From Haladaptatus halobius (GTDB taxonomy: Archaea; Halobacteriota; Halobacteria; Halobacteriales; Haladaptataceae): a stretch of DNA of 64,000 bases. Each line of letters starts with the position of its first letter. Within the stretch, counting starts at the first letter, position 1. The notes beneath the pieces are model-generated. The model had not been told where the DNA came from and did not search any database. It was given only the letters and a program-made list of their open reading frames with translations. The DNA is taken from NCBI RefSeq assembly GCF_020618475.1, contig NZ_CP085336.1:868001-932000 (forward strand), read 5' to 3'. A program made the position numbers and the translations under genes. Positions 17,160 to 26,349 of this stretch are shown piece after piece.

Positions 17160-17531
17160 TCACCGACGACCGTACCCCCACTCTTTCATCACGCGTTGCA
17201 CGTCGTCCGAGTTCTCCAGCCCGGCGCGGATGAGTGCTTCCCGCACGTCGAGAGCCATCACCTTGTCGCCGTCGAATGTCTGACTCAGTTCGCGTTCGAG
17301 GTCGCCGATCTCCGCCGCCGTCTCGTCCTGAACGTACACTGGTACCGCTTCCCGATCGGCTTTCACGGTTCTGCGGGCGAAGATGAACGGGAGCGAATCG
17401 GCGGCCGATTCGGGTTCGGTCGTCGCGGAATCCGTCGCGTCCGTGTTCGGACTCGCAGTCTCCGAATCGTAACCGTCGAGATCGTCGCCGTAATCGTCGT
17501 CGGTCGCACCGTAGCGGTCGTCTTTGGTCAT
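17160..17531 (-). CDS. ParA-partner protein (putative centromere-binding or adaptor)
   Basis: 123 residues. An acidic, Asp/Thr/Ser-rich, disordered N-terminus (about 1-50) leads into a folded C-terminal half with RRTVKADREAVPVYVQDET and DVREALIRAGL. Its ATG overlaps the ParA stop by 4 nt (ATGA), so it is translationally coupled. Small proteins in this place in haloarchaeal parA operons are assumed to bind the centromere repeats or regulate the operon; here the repeats flank the operon. I chose the internal ATG because the 49 upstream codons are Arg-rich shadow sequence. Confidence 0.7.
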   Translation of the reverse strand: MTKDDRYGATDDDYGDDLDGYDSETASPNTDATDSATTEPESAADSLPFIFARRTVKADREAVPVYVQDETAAEIGDLERELSQTFDGDKVMALDVREALIRAGLENSDDVQRVMKEWGYGRR

Positions 17532-18364
17532 GCTTCGACCTCCGGCGTATCGACGGTTCCGTGCTCGATGATCCGGGCGAGATGCACGAAGTTCGAGAGG
17601 AGGTCGTGTTCGTACTCGCGCAGGTCGCGGGTTTCGTCGCTCTCCGCGAACTCGAACACGTTCATCTGGTTCTTCCACGCCTCTTTCAGCACGTCGCGCT
17701 TTCGCACGCCGAACGGCGTCACCGGTTTCCCGTCGGCTTCCAACTCTTCGCGCGTGTCTCGGTAGATGTTGGAATCGCCCACTTCGTTCGGAACCACGGC
17801 GAGGATTCCGAGCGTGAAACTATCGTCGAACTTCCGGAATCCGCGCTCCATGCTGTCGAGCGTATCTTCCAGCCCTTCGATGGAGATGCTTCCCTTTCGC
17901 GTGAGCTCGATGGGGATGACGACGTTTCGCGCCGCGACGAGCGCGTTGTCGACGAGAACGTTCAGCGTCGCGGGCGGGTCGATGATGAAGTAATCGTACT
18001 CCGACGCGACGGGTTTGAGCGCGGATCGAAGTTGAAACTCTCGAAGCGAGGTGTTTCGCGCGGCCATCTCGCTTTCAATGTTCGCAAGCCCTTCGTGAGA
18101 CGGCAGCAGGTCGAAGTCCCCCGCTTCCACGATGAGCGAGCCAACGTCTTTCTCGTCGTCCAATAGGACGTGGCCAAGATGGTCGCGGTCGCCGGTCTTC
18201 AACTCTTGGTAGCCGACGTGGTCGGTCAAACTGCCAAGTTGGGGGTCCAAGTCGATCACGAGCACCCGTTCGCCTCGTCGTCCCAGCGCGGCGGCTACAT
18301 TGGTCGCCATGGTCGTCTTGCCGACCCCGCCGGATTCGCTCCACAGTGTGATGGCCCGTTTCAT
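17528..18364 (-). CDS. parA: ParA/Soj-family partition ATPase
   Basis: About 278 residues. The deviant Walker A reads SGGVGKTT at residues 11-18, with Ser where bacterial ParA usually has the signature Lys. Walker A' is VLVIDLDPQLGSL, and YFIIDPPATLNVL matches the ParA Walker B-like strand. It should form ATP-dependent dimers on DNA and move plasmids or chromosomes together with its partner. ATG start MKRAITLW; an earlier in-frame ATG adds only ten residues. Flanked on both sides by palindromic iterons and located about 4 kb from the replication origin. Confidence 0.9.
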   Translation of the reverse strand: MKRAITLWSESGGVGKTTMATNVAAALGRRGERVLVIDLDPQLGSLTDHVGYQELKTGDRDHLGHVLLDDEKDVGSLIVEAGDFDLLPSHEGLANIESEMAARNTSLREFQLRSALKPVASEYDYFIIDPPATLNVLVDNALVAARNVVIPIELTRKGSISIEGLEDTLDSMERGFRKFDDSFTLGILAVVPNEVGDSNIYRDTREELEADGKPVTPFGVRKRDVLKEAWKNQMNVFEFAESDETRDLREYEHDLLSNFVHLARIIEHGTVDTPEVEA

Positions 18365-18428
18365 ACAGTCGGTCGTTATACGCTTACCCCTCATAAAATC
18401 TCGTCAGACAATTGGGTTGAACTATTCG

Positions 18429-18651
18429 GATAGCTATCTAGATAGCTATCTGTCCGGATAGAATCTTGGATAACTTTTCAGATATCCGAAATACGGGGCC
18501 ATTATTCACCTGTTTTACGTCCCACTGCCGGGTGGGGCTCCCTGGCGAGTTAGCTATCTCTTCAGATAGCTCTCTGGATATCTTTCCGTAACGTCCGCCA
18601 GTTCGCTTCTTTCTCCTGTCCCGAATCCGGAAAGCTATCCGGATAGCTCCA
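18429..18651. repeat. Partition-type iterons upstream of parA
   Basis: Perfect 10-bp palindrome GATAGCTATC at 18429-18438 and 18441-18450 (12-bp period), with half-sites continuing to about 18490. Further variants follow: GTTAGCTATC 18549, GATAGCTCTC 18565, GAAAGCTATC 18630 and GATAGCTCCA 18642 (again 12 bp apart). They lie in the parA promoter region and so could serve both as centromere and as operator. The stretch between parA and the next gene (about 320 bp) contains nothing else. Confidence 0.7.
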
Positions 18652-18685
18652 TAGAAATATCCCTACGAAGACCCCCCAGCTTTCG

Positions 18686-19660
18686 CTACAGCTCTACGTC
18701 CCGGCCGTTCCCCGTCGTCTCCGCTCGTTCGAGAACGTGCTCGCTCGCGGCGGCGTCTAACACGGCGGAGCCGACGCTTTCGACGACGATGATTTCGGAT
18801 TCGGCGTCGCGGCCGGGGCGTCCGTCGAACACGTCCGAGAGCGGCACGAGGTCGTCTTCCGCGAAGTCGGTCGCCCGCAGATCGCCGATTTCCGCAACCT
18901 CGCCGGGGACATCGGCTAAGACCTCGTCGGCGCGCTCGAACGTCGCGCGGTCGAGTTCGCGCATCTCGGCGGTGTACGCGCCGACGGCGACGACGAGCGT
19001 TCCCGGTTCGAGCGCGTCGCCGGGAAAGACGGGCGAGGTCGCCGTCGTCGCGGTAACGACGACGTTCGCGTTCGAGACGGCGTCGCGCGGCGATTCGACC
19101 GCTCTCGTCGGAACGTCGAGCTCCGATTCGAGTTCCGCCGCGCACTCGCGTTTGGAGTCGCTCGGCGAGTACACCCGAACCGATTCGAGCTCGGTCGCTT
19201 CGGCGATGCAGCGCGCCTGCCATCGGGCCTGCGTTCCAGCACCGACGAGCGCGAGTTCGACCGGCGACTGTGCGAGCTCGGCGGCTGAGAGTCCGCCGAT
19301 ACAGCCGGTTCTCGCGTTCGTGATCCTCGTCCCGGCGACGAAGGCGGCCGGTTCCCCCGTCTCGGCGTCCGTGAGCGCGATCTGCGCGTTGACGGTCGGA
19401 CGCCCTCGGTTGGCGTTCCCCTCGTGAACCGCGACCAGTTTCGTGGCGTAATGGTCTGCCCCGTGAACGTAGGCGGGCATGATGAGTCCGGTTCCGAGCG
19501 GGTCGTCGCCCGTGAGTCCCGCGCCGACCGGGAAATGCGGTCTGGCGGGGCGTTCGACTTCGCCGCGACCCTGCTTGACGAAGGCGTCGCGGACGACCGG
19601 TAGCAGAGACGCGATATCGAGGAGGGACGCAACGTCGGCGTCGGAGAGGATTCGAACCAT
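18686..19660 (-). CDS. Ornithine cyclodeaminase/mu-crystallin family protein
   Basis: 324 residues, normal for the family. N-terminal ILSDADVASLLDIA, the central RITNARTGCIGGLSA substrate/cofactor segment, and the Rossmann ELALVGAGTQARWQ followed by VVTATTATSPVFPG are all typical. Members are NAD-dependent ornithine cyclodeaminases, alanine dehydrogenases (Archaeoglobus Ala) or imine reductases; the sequence does not decide between them. The divergent neighbour is an FAD amine oxidase-type protein, 72 nt away, and the pair could act on related imino or amino acids. Confidence 0.85.
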   Translation of the reverse strand: MVRILSDADVASLLDIASLLPVVRDAFVKQGRGEVERPARPHFPVGAGLTGDDPLGTGLIMPAYVHGADHYATKLVAVHEGNANRGRPTVNAQIALTDAETGEPAAFVAGTRITNARTGCIGGLSAAELAQSPVELALVGAGTQARWQARCIAEATELESVRVYSPSDSKRECAAELESELDVPTRAVESPRDAVSNANVVVTATTATSPVFPGDALEPGTLVVAVGAYTAEMRELDRATFERADEVLADVPGEVAEIGDLRATDFAEDDLVPLSDVFDGRPGRDAESEIIVVESVGSAVLDAAASEHVLERAETTGNGRDVEL

Positions 19661-19732
19661 GGCGGCGTTTCGTCCCGGTCCATCTTATCTTCCGGCGGTG
19701 GAACCATTACCCGGCGGTTCGTACTCCGAGTC

Positions 19733-20878
19733 ATGCAAGTGGTCATCGTCGGCGGAGGTATCGTGGGCTGTGCGGGCGCGTACTACCTCGCCGAGCGCGG
19801 AGCCGATGTCGTCGTCTGCGAGCGCTCGAACATTGGAGCCGGGAGCACAGAACGCTCCGCGGGCGGTATCCGCGCCCAGTTCTCGACGCCCGTCAACGTC
19901 GCGCTCTCGCAGGCAAGCGCGCAGGTCTGGGAGCAATTCGAGGAGGAGTTCGACACCGACATCGCCTACCGCCGCCCCGGCTACCTCTTTCTGGCGCGCG
20001 AAGAAGCGACCGCGGAGGGGTTCGCCGACGCCGTCGCCGTGCAGAACGAACGGGGCGTCCCGAGCGAACTGCTAACGCCCGAAGAAGCCCAAGAACGCTG
20101 CCCCGGTCTACGGTGCGAAGCGTTCCGTGCCGCGACGTACTCCCCAACCGACGGCTTCGCGGACCCACACCTCGCGCTCCAAGGATTCGCCACGGGTACC
20201 CGCGAATCGGGTGCCGAGATTCGAACCGGTGTTGAGGTGACGGGCGTGCTCCGCGAGGAGGACGCGGTCGTCGGCGTCGAGACGACCGGGGGCCGAATCG
20301 AGGCGGATTTCGTCGTCAACGCCGCAGGCCCGTGGGCGCGGCGAATCGCCGGGATGGTGGGCATCGATCTCCCCGTCGTCCCCGAACGCCGTCAGATCGT
20401 CGTCGTCGAGCCTGAAACCCCGGTTCCTGAGTCGGTGCCAATGACCATCGACCTCGACACCGGGTCGTACTTCCGCCCCGAGCGTGACGGTGCCGCGCTC
20501 GTCGGGGGTCACTTCTCGTCTCCAGCGAGCGCCGACCCGGACGCCTACGACCGAACGACCGACCTGGACTGGACGGTCGAGGCGCTGGAACACGCCGCCG
20601 ACTGCGCGACCTACTTCGGCCTGGACTCCCGCGTCCGCCGCGGCTGGGCGGGCCTGTACGCCGTCACGCCCGACCACCACCCCATCATCGAGGAGACGGT
20701 TCCGGGGTTCGTGAACGCGGTCGGCTTCTCGGGCCATGGGTTCCAGCACGCGCCCGCGACCGGAAAACTCGTCGCGGAACTCGTCTTCGAGGGGAGTGCG
20801 TCGCTCGTGGATATCTCGGGATTGGACGGCGCGCGATTCGAGGAGGAGCGGACGGTCGAAGAGTGGAATGTGGCCTGA
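19733..20878 (+). CDS. FAD-dependent amine/amino-acid oxidoreductase (DAO family)
   Basis: 381 residues. The N-terminal dinucleotide motif GGGIVGCAGAYYLAERG and ERSNIGAGSTERSAGG are typical of sarcosine oxidase, glycine oxidase and D-amino-acid dehydrogenases. The C-terminus carries RRGWAGLYAVTPDHHPII and the FAD-binding GFSGHGFQHAPATG. Expected to oxidise an N-methyl or D-amino acid using FAD. Divergent from the ornithine-cyclodeaminase-family gene and followed by a peptidase gene. Confidence 0.85.
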   Translation: MQVVIVGGGIVGCAGAYYLAERGADVVVCERSNIGAGSTERSAGGIRAQFSTPVNVALSQASAQVWEQFEEEFDTDIAYRRPGYLFLAREEATAEGFADAVAVQNERGVPSELLTPEEAQERCPGLRCEAFRAATYSPTDGFADPHLALQGFATGTRESGAEIRTGVEVTGVLREEDAVVGVETTGGRIEADFVVNAAGPWARRIAGMVGIDLPVVPERRQIVVVEPETPVPESVPMTIDLDTGSYFRPERDGAALVGGHFSSPASADPDAYDRTTDLDWTVEALEHAADCATYFGLDSRVRRGWAGLYAVTPDHHPIIEETVPGFVNAVGFSGHGFQHAPATGKLVAELVFEGSASLVDISGLDGARFEEERTVEEWNVA

Positions 20879-20965
20879 TACGCGGGCGCATCTTCCGTAC
20901 CGCTCGATTCCGCTCGACTTGCTGGCGACCGTACAACTATATCCCTCGCGTGAGACGTGCCATCG

Positions 20966-23020
20966 ATGACCGAGACGTTCGAACTGACGGACTTCTACGA
21001 TCTGACGCTCGCGGCCGACATCGCGCTCTCGCCGGACGGCGACCGCCTCGCTTTCGTCGCGAGCGAGTTCGACCGGGACGAAGACGAACGGCGAACGTCC
21101 CAGTTCGTCGTCCCGACCGACGGAAGCGACGACCCGTATCGACTCTCGCGGGCGTCCGACGCCGGGTCGCCAAAGTGGTCGCCCGACGGGTCGAAACTCG
21201 GATTTCTGGCCGCCCGCGATGAGGACACCGCGCTTTCGGTGCGCGACGATTCGGACGGCGAGGGCGCCGAAGACGCCGAAGACGGCGAGAACGACGCGGC
21301 GGGAACCGGCGACGAGGAACCGAAATCGCAGGTGTGGGTGTTCGACCTCGAACGCGGCGGCGACGCCAGGCAGGTGACCGACCGCGAGGAGGGCGTCCGC
21401 GAGTTCGACTGGGGACCGGAGAGCGACCGCCTCGTGGTCGCTGCGCGCGACCCGACCGAGGCGGAGCAGGAGTATCTCGCCGACCAACGGGACGGCGGCC
21501 CGGTCGAGATAGAGCGCCTCCAGCACCGATTCGACGGGAAGGGCTTTCTGGACGACGTGACGACCTACCTGTTCGTTGTCGACGTGGCGACTCGGGAGGA
21601 ACGCCGATTGGACAACACCTACGGCGGCGGGACGTACGAACCCATGTCCGGCCTGCGACCGACGTGGGGACCGGAGCGAATCGCGTTCATCTCGAACCGC
21701 ACCGAGCGTCCGGACGATTCGAGCGTGATGGACGTGTACACCATCGACCCGGACAGGAGCGACCTCCGTCGGGTCACGGACTCCGAACTCACCGCGGGTG
21801 CGCCCCGGTGGAGTTCCGACGGTTCTCGCCTCGCGTTCGTCGGGAGCGACGCTACGAACTGGCACGTTCCGACGCAGGTGTACGTCGCGGAAGACGACGA
21901 GTACCGGTCGATCACCGCATCGCTCGACAGAACCGTCTCCCACGCGAGCAGACTCCGCTGGCTGGACGACGAGACGGTTCTCGCGCCCATCGCTGACGAG
22001 GGGAGCGTCCGGCTCGTGCGCTGTTTCGCAGACGGGAGCGACCCCGAGTTCGCCTTCGGGTCGCGGGGCGATTACCGGACGATTCGAACGTTCGACTTCG
22101 CTGGCGAGAAGGCGGCCTTCCTGCTCACCGAACCCGAGACGGTCGGCGACCTGTACGCGATGGACGCGGGTGAACTCGCAACCGGCGAACCGACTCGGCT
22201 CACCGACCTCAACGGGGCGTTCGAGGAGACCCACGCGATGCCGGGTTGCCAGCGCGTCGTCTTCGAGAACGACGCGGGCGACGATATCGAAGGTATCGCC
22301 TACTACCCTCCCGATTTCGTCCCCGACGACCCCGACCCCCGCCCGCTTGTCGTCTCGATTCACGGCGGGCCGGTCTCCTACGACGCGCCCGAGTTCCAGT
22401 TCGAGTACGCCTACTGGGCCGACCGCGGTTACGTCGTGCTCCGGCCCAACTACCGTGGCAGTAGCTCCTACGGGCGCGAGTTCAGCGAAGTCATCCGCGG
22501 GAAGTGGGGGCCGCGAGAAGTCGAAGACGTGCTCGCGGGCGTCGATCACCTCGTCGAACGCGGCTGGGTCGATTCCGACCGCACCTTCGTCACTGGCTTC
22601 TCCTACGGCGGTATCACGACCGGCTATCTCGTCACGAGTACGAATCGGTTCGCGGCCGCGGCGGCGGAACACGGCATCTACGACCTGCGGTCGTGCTACG
22701 GCACCGACGACGCCCACAAGTGGTGGGAGAACGATTTCGGCCTGCCGTGGGAGAATCCGGAGGCGTACGACGCCGCCTCCAGCATCACGGACGTAGGTAA
22801 CGTCGAAACGCCTCTCTTGGTCACGGCGGGCGGCGAAGACTGGCGCTGTCCACCCTCGCAGTCCGAACAGCTCTACGTCAGCGTGAAAAAGCAGGGCGTC
22901 CCGTCGAAACTGGTCGTCTATCCCGACGAAAACCACAACATCGGCGACCCCGACCGCGCCGTTCACCGTCTCGAACAGTTGACCGAGTGGTTCGAGACGC
23001 ACGACCCCGGTCGGGTGTAA
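20966..23020 (+). CDS. S9 family peptidase (acylaminoacyl-peptidase/prolyl-oligopeptidase type)
   Basis: 684 residues. A beta-propeller (about 1-400) with WD-like repeats such as GSPKWSPDGSKLGFL is followed by an alpha/beta-hydrolase. The catalytic triad is Ser546 (GFSYGG), Asp625 (GGEDW) and His657 (ENHNI). Members cleave short peptides or release acylated N-terminal residues in the cytoplasm. An Asp/Glu/Gly-rich insert of about 35 residues lies in the propeller near residue 95. I took the ATG of MTETFELTDF, three codons into the open frame. Confidence 0.92.
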   Translation: MTETFELTDFYDLTLAADIALSPDGDRLAFVASEFDRDEDERRTSQFVVPTDGSDDPYRLSRASDAGSPKWSPDGSKLGFLAARDEDTALSVRDDSDGEGAEDAEDGENDAAGTGDEEPKSQVWVFDLERGGDARQVTDREEGVREFDWGPESDRLVVAARDPTEAEQEYLADQRDGGPVEIERLQHRFDGKGFLDDVTTYLFVVDVATREERRLDNTYGGGTYEPMSGLRPTWGPERIAFISNRTERPDDSSVMDVYTIDPDRSDLRRVTDSELTAGAPRWSSDGSRLAFVGSDATNWHVPTQVYVAEDDEYRSITASLDRTVSHASRLRWLDDETVLAPIADEGSVRLVRCFADGSDPEFAFGSRGDYRTIRTFDFAGEKAAFLLTEPETVGDLYAMDAGELATGEPTRLTDLNGAFEETHAMPGCQRVVFENDAGDDIEGIAYYPPDFVPDDPDPRPLVVSIHGGPVSYDAPEFQFEYAYWADRGYVVLRPNYRGSSSYGREFSEVIRGKWGPREVEDVLAGVDHLVERGWVDSDRTFVTGFSYGGITTGYLVTSTNRFAAAAAEHGIYDLRSCYGTDDAHKWWENDFGLPWENPEAYDAASSITDVGNVETPLLVTAGGEDWRCPPSQSEQLYVSVKKQGVPSKLVVYPDENHNIGDPDRAVHRLEQLTEWFETHDPGRV

Positions 23021-23094
23021 TGGTTCATTAGTTCTTGAACGGTCGCGCTGCTTATTCGCTCACTCGGCCTACCCTCGCTCGGAGGAAATAAGTG

Positions 23095-23511
23095 ATGAGT
23101 GAAACCGAAACGAGAGAGCAAACGACGCGGAGAACCGATACCGGGGAGTCGAATCTGAGGTGGCTGAGCGGTTTCGTGTCGCTGGTCGGCGCGTGGATAT
23201 TCATCTCGGCGTTCGTCTACCCGACGATGTCCGTCGCGAGCTACTGGAACAACCTCATCATCGGGGCCGCCATCTTCCTCGTCGCGGGGTATAACTACTA
23301 CCGCATGTCGAAGGGGCTGTCCGCCAGCGTCGGCAGTTCGTCGTTCGTCGCGCTGCTGGGGCTGTGGATGATACTCGTGCCGTTCGTCATGGCCGTGGGC
23401 GAAGCGTTCTGGAGCGACGTCATCTCCGGGGTAATCGTCGCGGTCGTCGCCGGGTATAACGCCTACGCCGGCCGAGGGACGAGAACTGGCGCAACCGCCG
23501 GAACCACTTAA
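23095..23511 (+). CDS. SPW-repeat membrane protein
   Basis: 138 residues with four hydrophobic helices in two matching halves: ASYWNNLIIGAAIFLVAGYNYYR and later EAFWSDVISGVIVAVVAGYNAYA. This is the SPW repeat (W-N/S-x-x-I-x-G), found in stand-alone membrane proteins of bacteria and haloarchaea. Function is unknown; no partner is evident. The GTG one codon upstream is an alternative start. Confidence 0.85.
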   Translation: MSETETREQTTRRTDTGESNLRWLSGFVSLVGAWIFISAFVYPTMSVASYWNNLIIGAAIFLVAGYNYYRMSKGLSASVGSSSFVALLGLWMILVPFVMAVGEAFWSDVISGVIVAVVAGYNAYAGRGTRTGATAGTT

Positions 23512-23744
23512 CTTCGTTCCAATTTCTTCAGCCGAAACGCGGCGAGATGGTAGCGAGTGACGAGCACGGCGAACCCGACCATGACGAGCGCGAACAGCGC
23601 GTGGAACGCGAGTTCCGTTTCGTGCGAGTAGCCGTTCCATAACTGGGCGACCCCGAGCGCCACGGGGCCGAAACTGAACAGGCCGGTCTGTACCGGTAGT
23701 TCGCGGCACAGTTCGCGGAAGGAAACGGTTGCTTTGTCGGTCAT
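23508..23744 (-). CDS. Small membrane protein
   Basis: About 78 residues from MTDKATVSFREL. Two hydrophobic helices (about 22-40 and 48-65) and a basic C-terminus (RLKKLERS), which sets the topology with the ends inside. Overlaps the SPW gene by 4 nt on the opposite strand (convergent). Family not recognised. The ATG used removes eight basic residues of an upstream extension. Confidence 0.6.
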   Translation of the reverse strand: MTDKATVSFRELCRELPVQTGLFSFGPVALGVAQLWNGYSHETELAFHALFALVMVGFAVLVTRYHLAAFRLKKLERS

Positions 23745-23804
23745 CAATCGGTTCTTAACGCGACTCACGAGCGCACCATCAATACCGTTTCGAAATCGAT
23801 TCGA

Positions 23805-24131
23805 TCACTCCCTGGAGGTGTCGTCTCTCGGAACGTATACCGTTATCTCGCCGCTACCGCGAACGGAAATCTTGCAATTACAGGCAGTAAAGACGACCTT
23901 TCCGTCCTCCCGCGGCGTTCCGTCGTGTTTTCGACTGAAGATGGCGTCAAGTGCGTCCGGGTCGATACTGTCGTAGAGCCACGTCGTCTTGTCATCGTCT
24001 GTTCCGACGATAGCCTCTACTTCCCGGATTATCCGCGTGCTGACATCGTCGTCACCTCCTTTGATTCGATACGCCACGTACTCGTCACGGTCGAGTTCCG
24101 CCACTCGTTCTGTCAGTTGCTCTTCTCTCAT
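23805..24131 (-). CDS. HalOD1 output domain protein
   Basis: 108 residues containing the HalOD1 (haloarchaeal output domain 1) features: VEAIVGTDDDKTTWLYDSIDPDALDAIF, then VVFTACNCKISVRGSGEITV. HalOD1 is found alone or after receiver domains in haloarchaea and is presumed to be the output of signalling chains; its biochemical role is unknown. Upstream, about 240 bp to the next gene contains an AT-rich stretch with a likely promoter. Confidence 0.8.
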   Translation of the reverse strand: MREEQLTERVAELDRDEYVAYRIKGGDDDVSTRIIREVEAIVGTDDDKTTWLYDSIDPDALDAIFSRKHDGTPREDGKVVFTACNCKISVRGSGEITVYVPRDDTSRE

Positions 24132-24370
24132 AGTCTCACGAACCGTTACTGTTCAATTGATGGGGCAAACTGGTTACAAGGATAAAAGAACCTCGATAAT
24201 AATTAAAATCAACAGACCATTCCGTTTCACCGACTGTGCCGAAAACCGTCAGTATCTCGATCTTATCGGATCGGTGTCTTCCATCGGAAATCGCGTGGCG
24301 GCGCCACGATCCTCGACGAACATCCGATTTTGGCGCTCGAAACGCGGGGGACGAAAGGCGGATAGCGACC

Positions 24371-25711
24371 CTACTCTTTCGAGCGCGTTCGCCAGAGGAA
24401 CGCCGAGAGCGCGAGCGCGACGAGCGCCAGTAGGGCCGTGAATCCGGGGAGGCTCGATTTTCCTCCCGAGGCCGATCCGTCCGTCGTCTCGCTTTTCGTC
24501 GACCCCCCTGCTCTGTCGTCGCGCTCATCGGTCGTTCGCGCCGAATCGGAGCCGTGTCCGTCCGAACCGAGGTGGAGCACCCAACCGTCCATCCCCGTCG
24601 CACCGAAGCCGCCAGTCTGTCCCGCGAGGAGGTAGCCGCCGTCGTGCGCCCAAATCGCGGGCCACGGCTTGTCCCACGAGGTGCTTCCGTGGGCCGTCTC
24701 CCGCTGGACGCGCCCGTCCGAGTCGGTCTTCACGACGTACCCGTCCGCGCTGCCGATTCCACCCGTCAGCGTTCCGCCGGTGAACAGGTATCCCCCGTCC
24801 TCCGTTCGCGTTACCGAGTCGAGCCAATCGTCGCGCTCCCCGCCGTACCGTTCTTCCCACGTGAGTTCGCCGTTCGCGCCGTAGCGAAGCGCCCAGCCGT
24901 CGCGGGAGTCGCCGCTTTCCGACTCGCCCGCGAGCACGACTCCGCCGTCACCGCCCGCCGCCGCCCAGACGGCTTCACTGGCCGAGCCACCCCGCGTCCG
25001 CTGCCAGCGTCGGTCTCCCCCGTTTCCGACCCGTAGCGTCCACGCGTCTTGGCTTTCGCCCTCCACCTCGCCGGCGAGGAAGTAGCCGTTCGACGTCGGA
25101 ACGACCGCCTTCAGTCGCCCCGTCGAGTAGCCGTCCGGGGCGGCGTAGGTTCGCTCCCACGTTCTCGACCCCGAACCGTCGAGTTTTAAGAGCCATCCCG
25201 CCGCGCCGGAGTCGCCCCGCGTCCATCCCGCGAGAACGTACCCCTCGCCGTCGCGCTCCACCCCGTAGAACGCTCCGACGCCGGGCGTTCGCTCGTTCCG
25301 CGTCGCACCGTCGGGGGCGAGTTCGACCACCCAGCCTCGCGCCCCTCCGTCGCGATCCGTTCGCCCGGCGACCACGTACCTGTCGTCCGTCGAGACGACC
25401 GAGTACAGCCTGTCGGTCCCCGGTCCGCTGAGCGTTCGCGCCCACTCCTGTTCGCCGTCCGCGCCTATCTTCACGACCCAGCCGTCGATTCCGGTGCCGG
25501 AACGCTCCGTCTCGCCGGCGAGGACGTAGCCGCCGTCTTCGGTTCGGGCGATGTCGGCGAAGATGTCGTCGCCCGAACCGCCGTAGGTTCGGTTCCAGCT
25601 TTCGGCCGGTTCCGGTTCCGTCTCCGCCTCGACCGCGCTTCCGAACAGGGTCGTGACCCCTGCGCAGGACGCGACGAGCACGACGAACACGAGTGTCGCA
25701 GTGCGTGTCAT
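24371..25711 (-). CDS. Secreted repeat (beta-propeller-like) protein with PGF-CTERM-like tail
   Basis: 446 residues. Signal peptide (MTRTATLVFVVLVASCAG), then about seven units of the form GGYVLAGET...DGWVVKI..GE..W.RTYGG, which would fold as a beta-propeller outside the cell. After a Ser/Thr/Asp-rich linker, the end is SLPGFTALLALVALALSAFLW-type followed by RTRSKE: a PGF motif, a hydrophobic helix and a basic tail, the layout recognised by archaeosortase A for lipid anchoring. The ATG was chosen for the signal peptide; 71 upstream codons are not protein-like. Partners unknown. Confidence 0.8.
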   Translation of the reverse strand: MTRTATLVFVVLVASCAGVTTLFGSAVEAETEPEPAESWNRTYGGSGDDIFADIARTEDGGYVLAGETERSGTGIDGWVVKIGADGEQEWARTLSGPGTDRLYSVVSTDDRYVVAGRTDRDGGARGWVVELAPDGATRNERTPGVGAFYGVERDGEGYVLAGWTRGDSGAAGWLLKLDGSGSRTWERTYAAPDGYSTGRLKAVVPTSNGYFLAGEVEGESQDAWTLRVGNGGDRRWQRTRGGSASEAVWAAAGGDGGVVLAGESESGDSRDGWALRYGANGELTWEERYGGERDDWLDSVTRTEDGGYLFTGGTLTGGIGSADGYVVKTDSDGRVQRETAHGSTSWDKPWPAIWAHDGGYLLAGQTGGFGATGMDGWVLHLGSDGHGSDSARTTDERDDRAGGSTKSETTDGSASGGKSSLPGFTALLALVALALSAFLWRTRSKE

Positions 25712-25844
25712 GCGCGTTGGTCGCGGACGACCGAGTTTGTTATGCCGTGACTGCGCAGCGAACAGGACGCCACTGAACGTCGGTAGCCCGCATTTGCTCC
25801 GCCGGAATCCAAACCGATTCCTCGGTGCGGGACGCGCTCCAGCG

Positions 25845-26258
25845 CATGGTTCGAACCGCAGTTCTCTTCGCGCTGCTCGGAACAGTCTCGTGGGTATGTG
25901 GGCGATGTTCGCCGATTTCTCCACTCGGATGCTCGCGCCGGAAGTGGCGATGGCCGTCTCTTACGCGGTGGGCGTCGGCGTCGCGCTCACCTACATCGCG
26001 GCGCAGTCGGGGGCGGTGTCGCTCGCCGGTTCGGGCGTCGCATTCGCGGTTGTCGGCGGACTCTTCTCCGTAATCGGGTCGATAAGCTACTACGCCGCCC
26101 TCAAGGGCGGGAACAGGGCCATCGTCACGACGGTCACCGTGCTCTACTTCGTCGTCGCCGCCGTCTTGGGCATCGTCTTCCTCGGCAAGTCGGTTGACGT
26201 GCGCGACGTGGCGGGAATCGGGTTGGCGGTCGGGGCCGTCGTTCTGTTGGCGACGTGA
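25845..26258 (+). pseudogene. Single-domain EamA transporter with one frameshift
   Basis: Starts MVRTAVLFALLGTVSW, then one base appears missing in a G run near 25894. The protein continues in another frame as MWAMFADFSTRML, YIAAQSGAVSL, AIVTTVTVLYFVVAAVLGIVFLG and ends GLAVGAVVLLAT. Together this is the ~137-residue, five-helix EamA half-size transporter common in haloarchaea. Only one lesion is visible, so a sequencing error cannot be excluded. Confidence 0.7.
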
Positions 26259-26349
26259 GGCACGTCGTATATTGCACTTCGCTATATCCATCCGGACAGC
26301 ACAGAAGGCCCAGAGGTTCGGAGGATGGATTCCTACAAATCAGAACGGG

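Noticed and set aside
20108..23002. 964-codon minus-strand frame opposite the S9 peptidase
   Set aside because: Shadow frame of an intact gene with full catalytic triad; composition is typical of antisense GC-rich frames.
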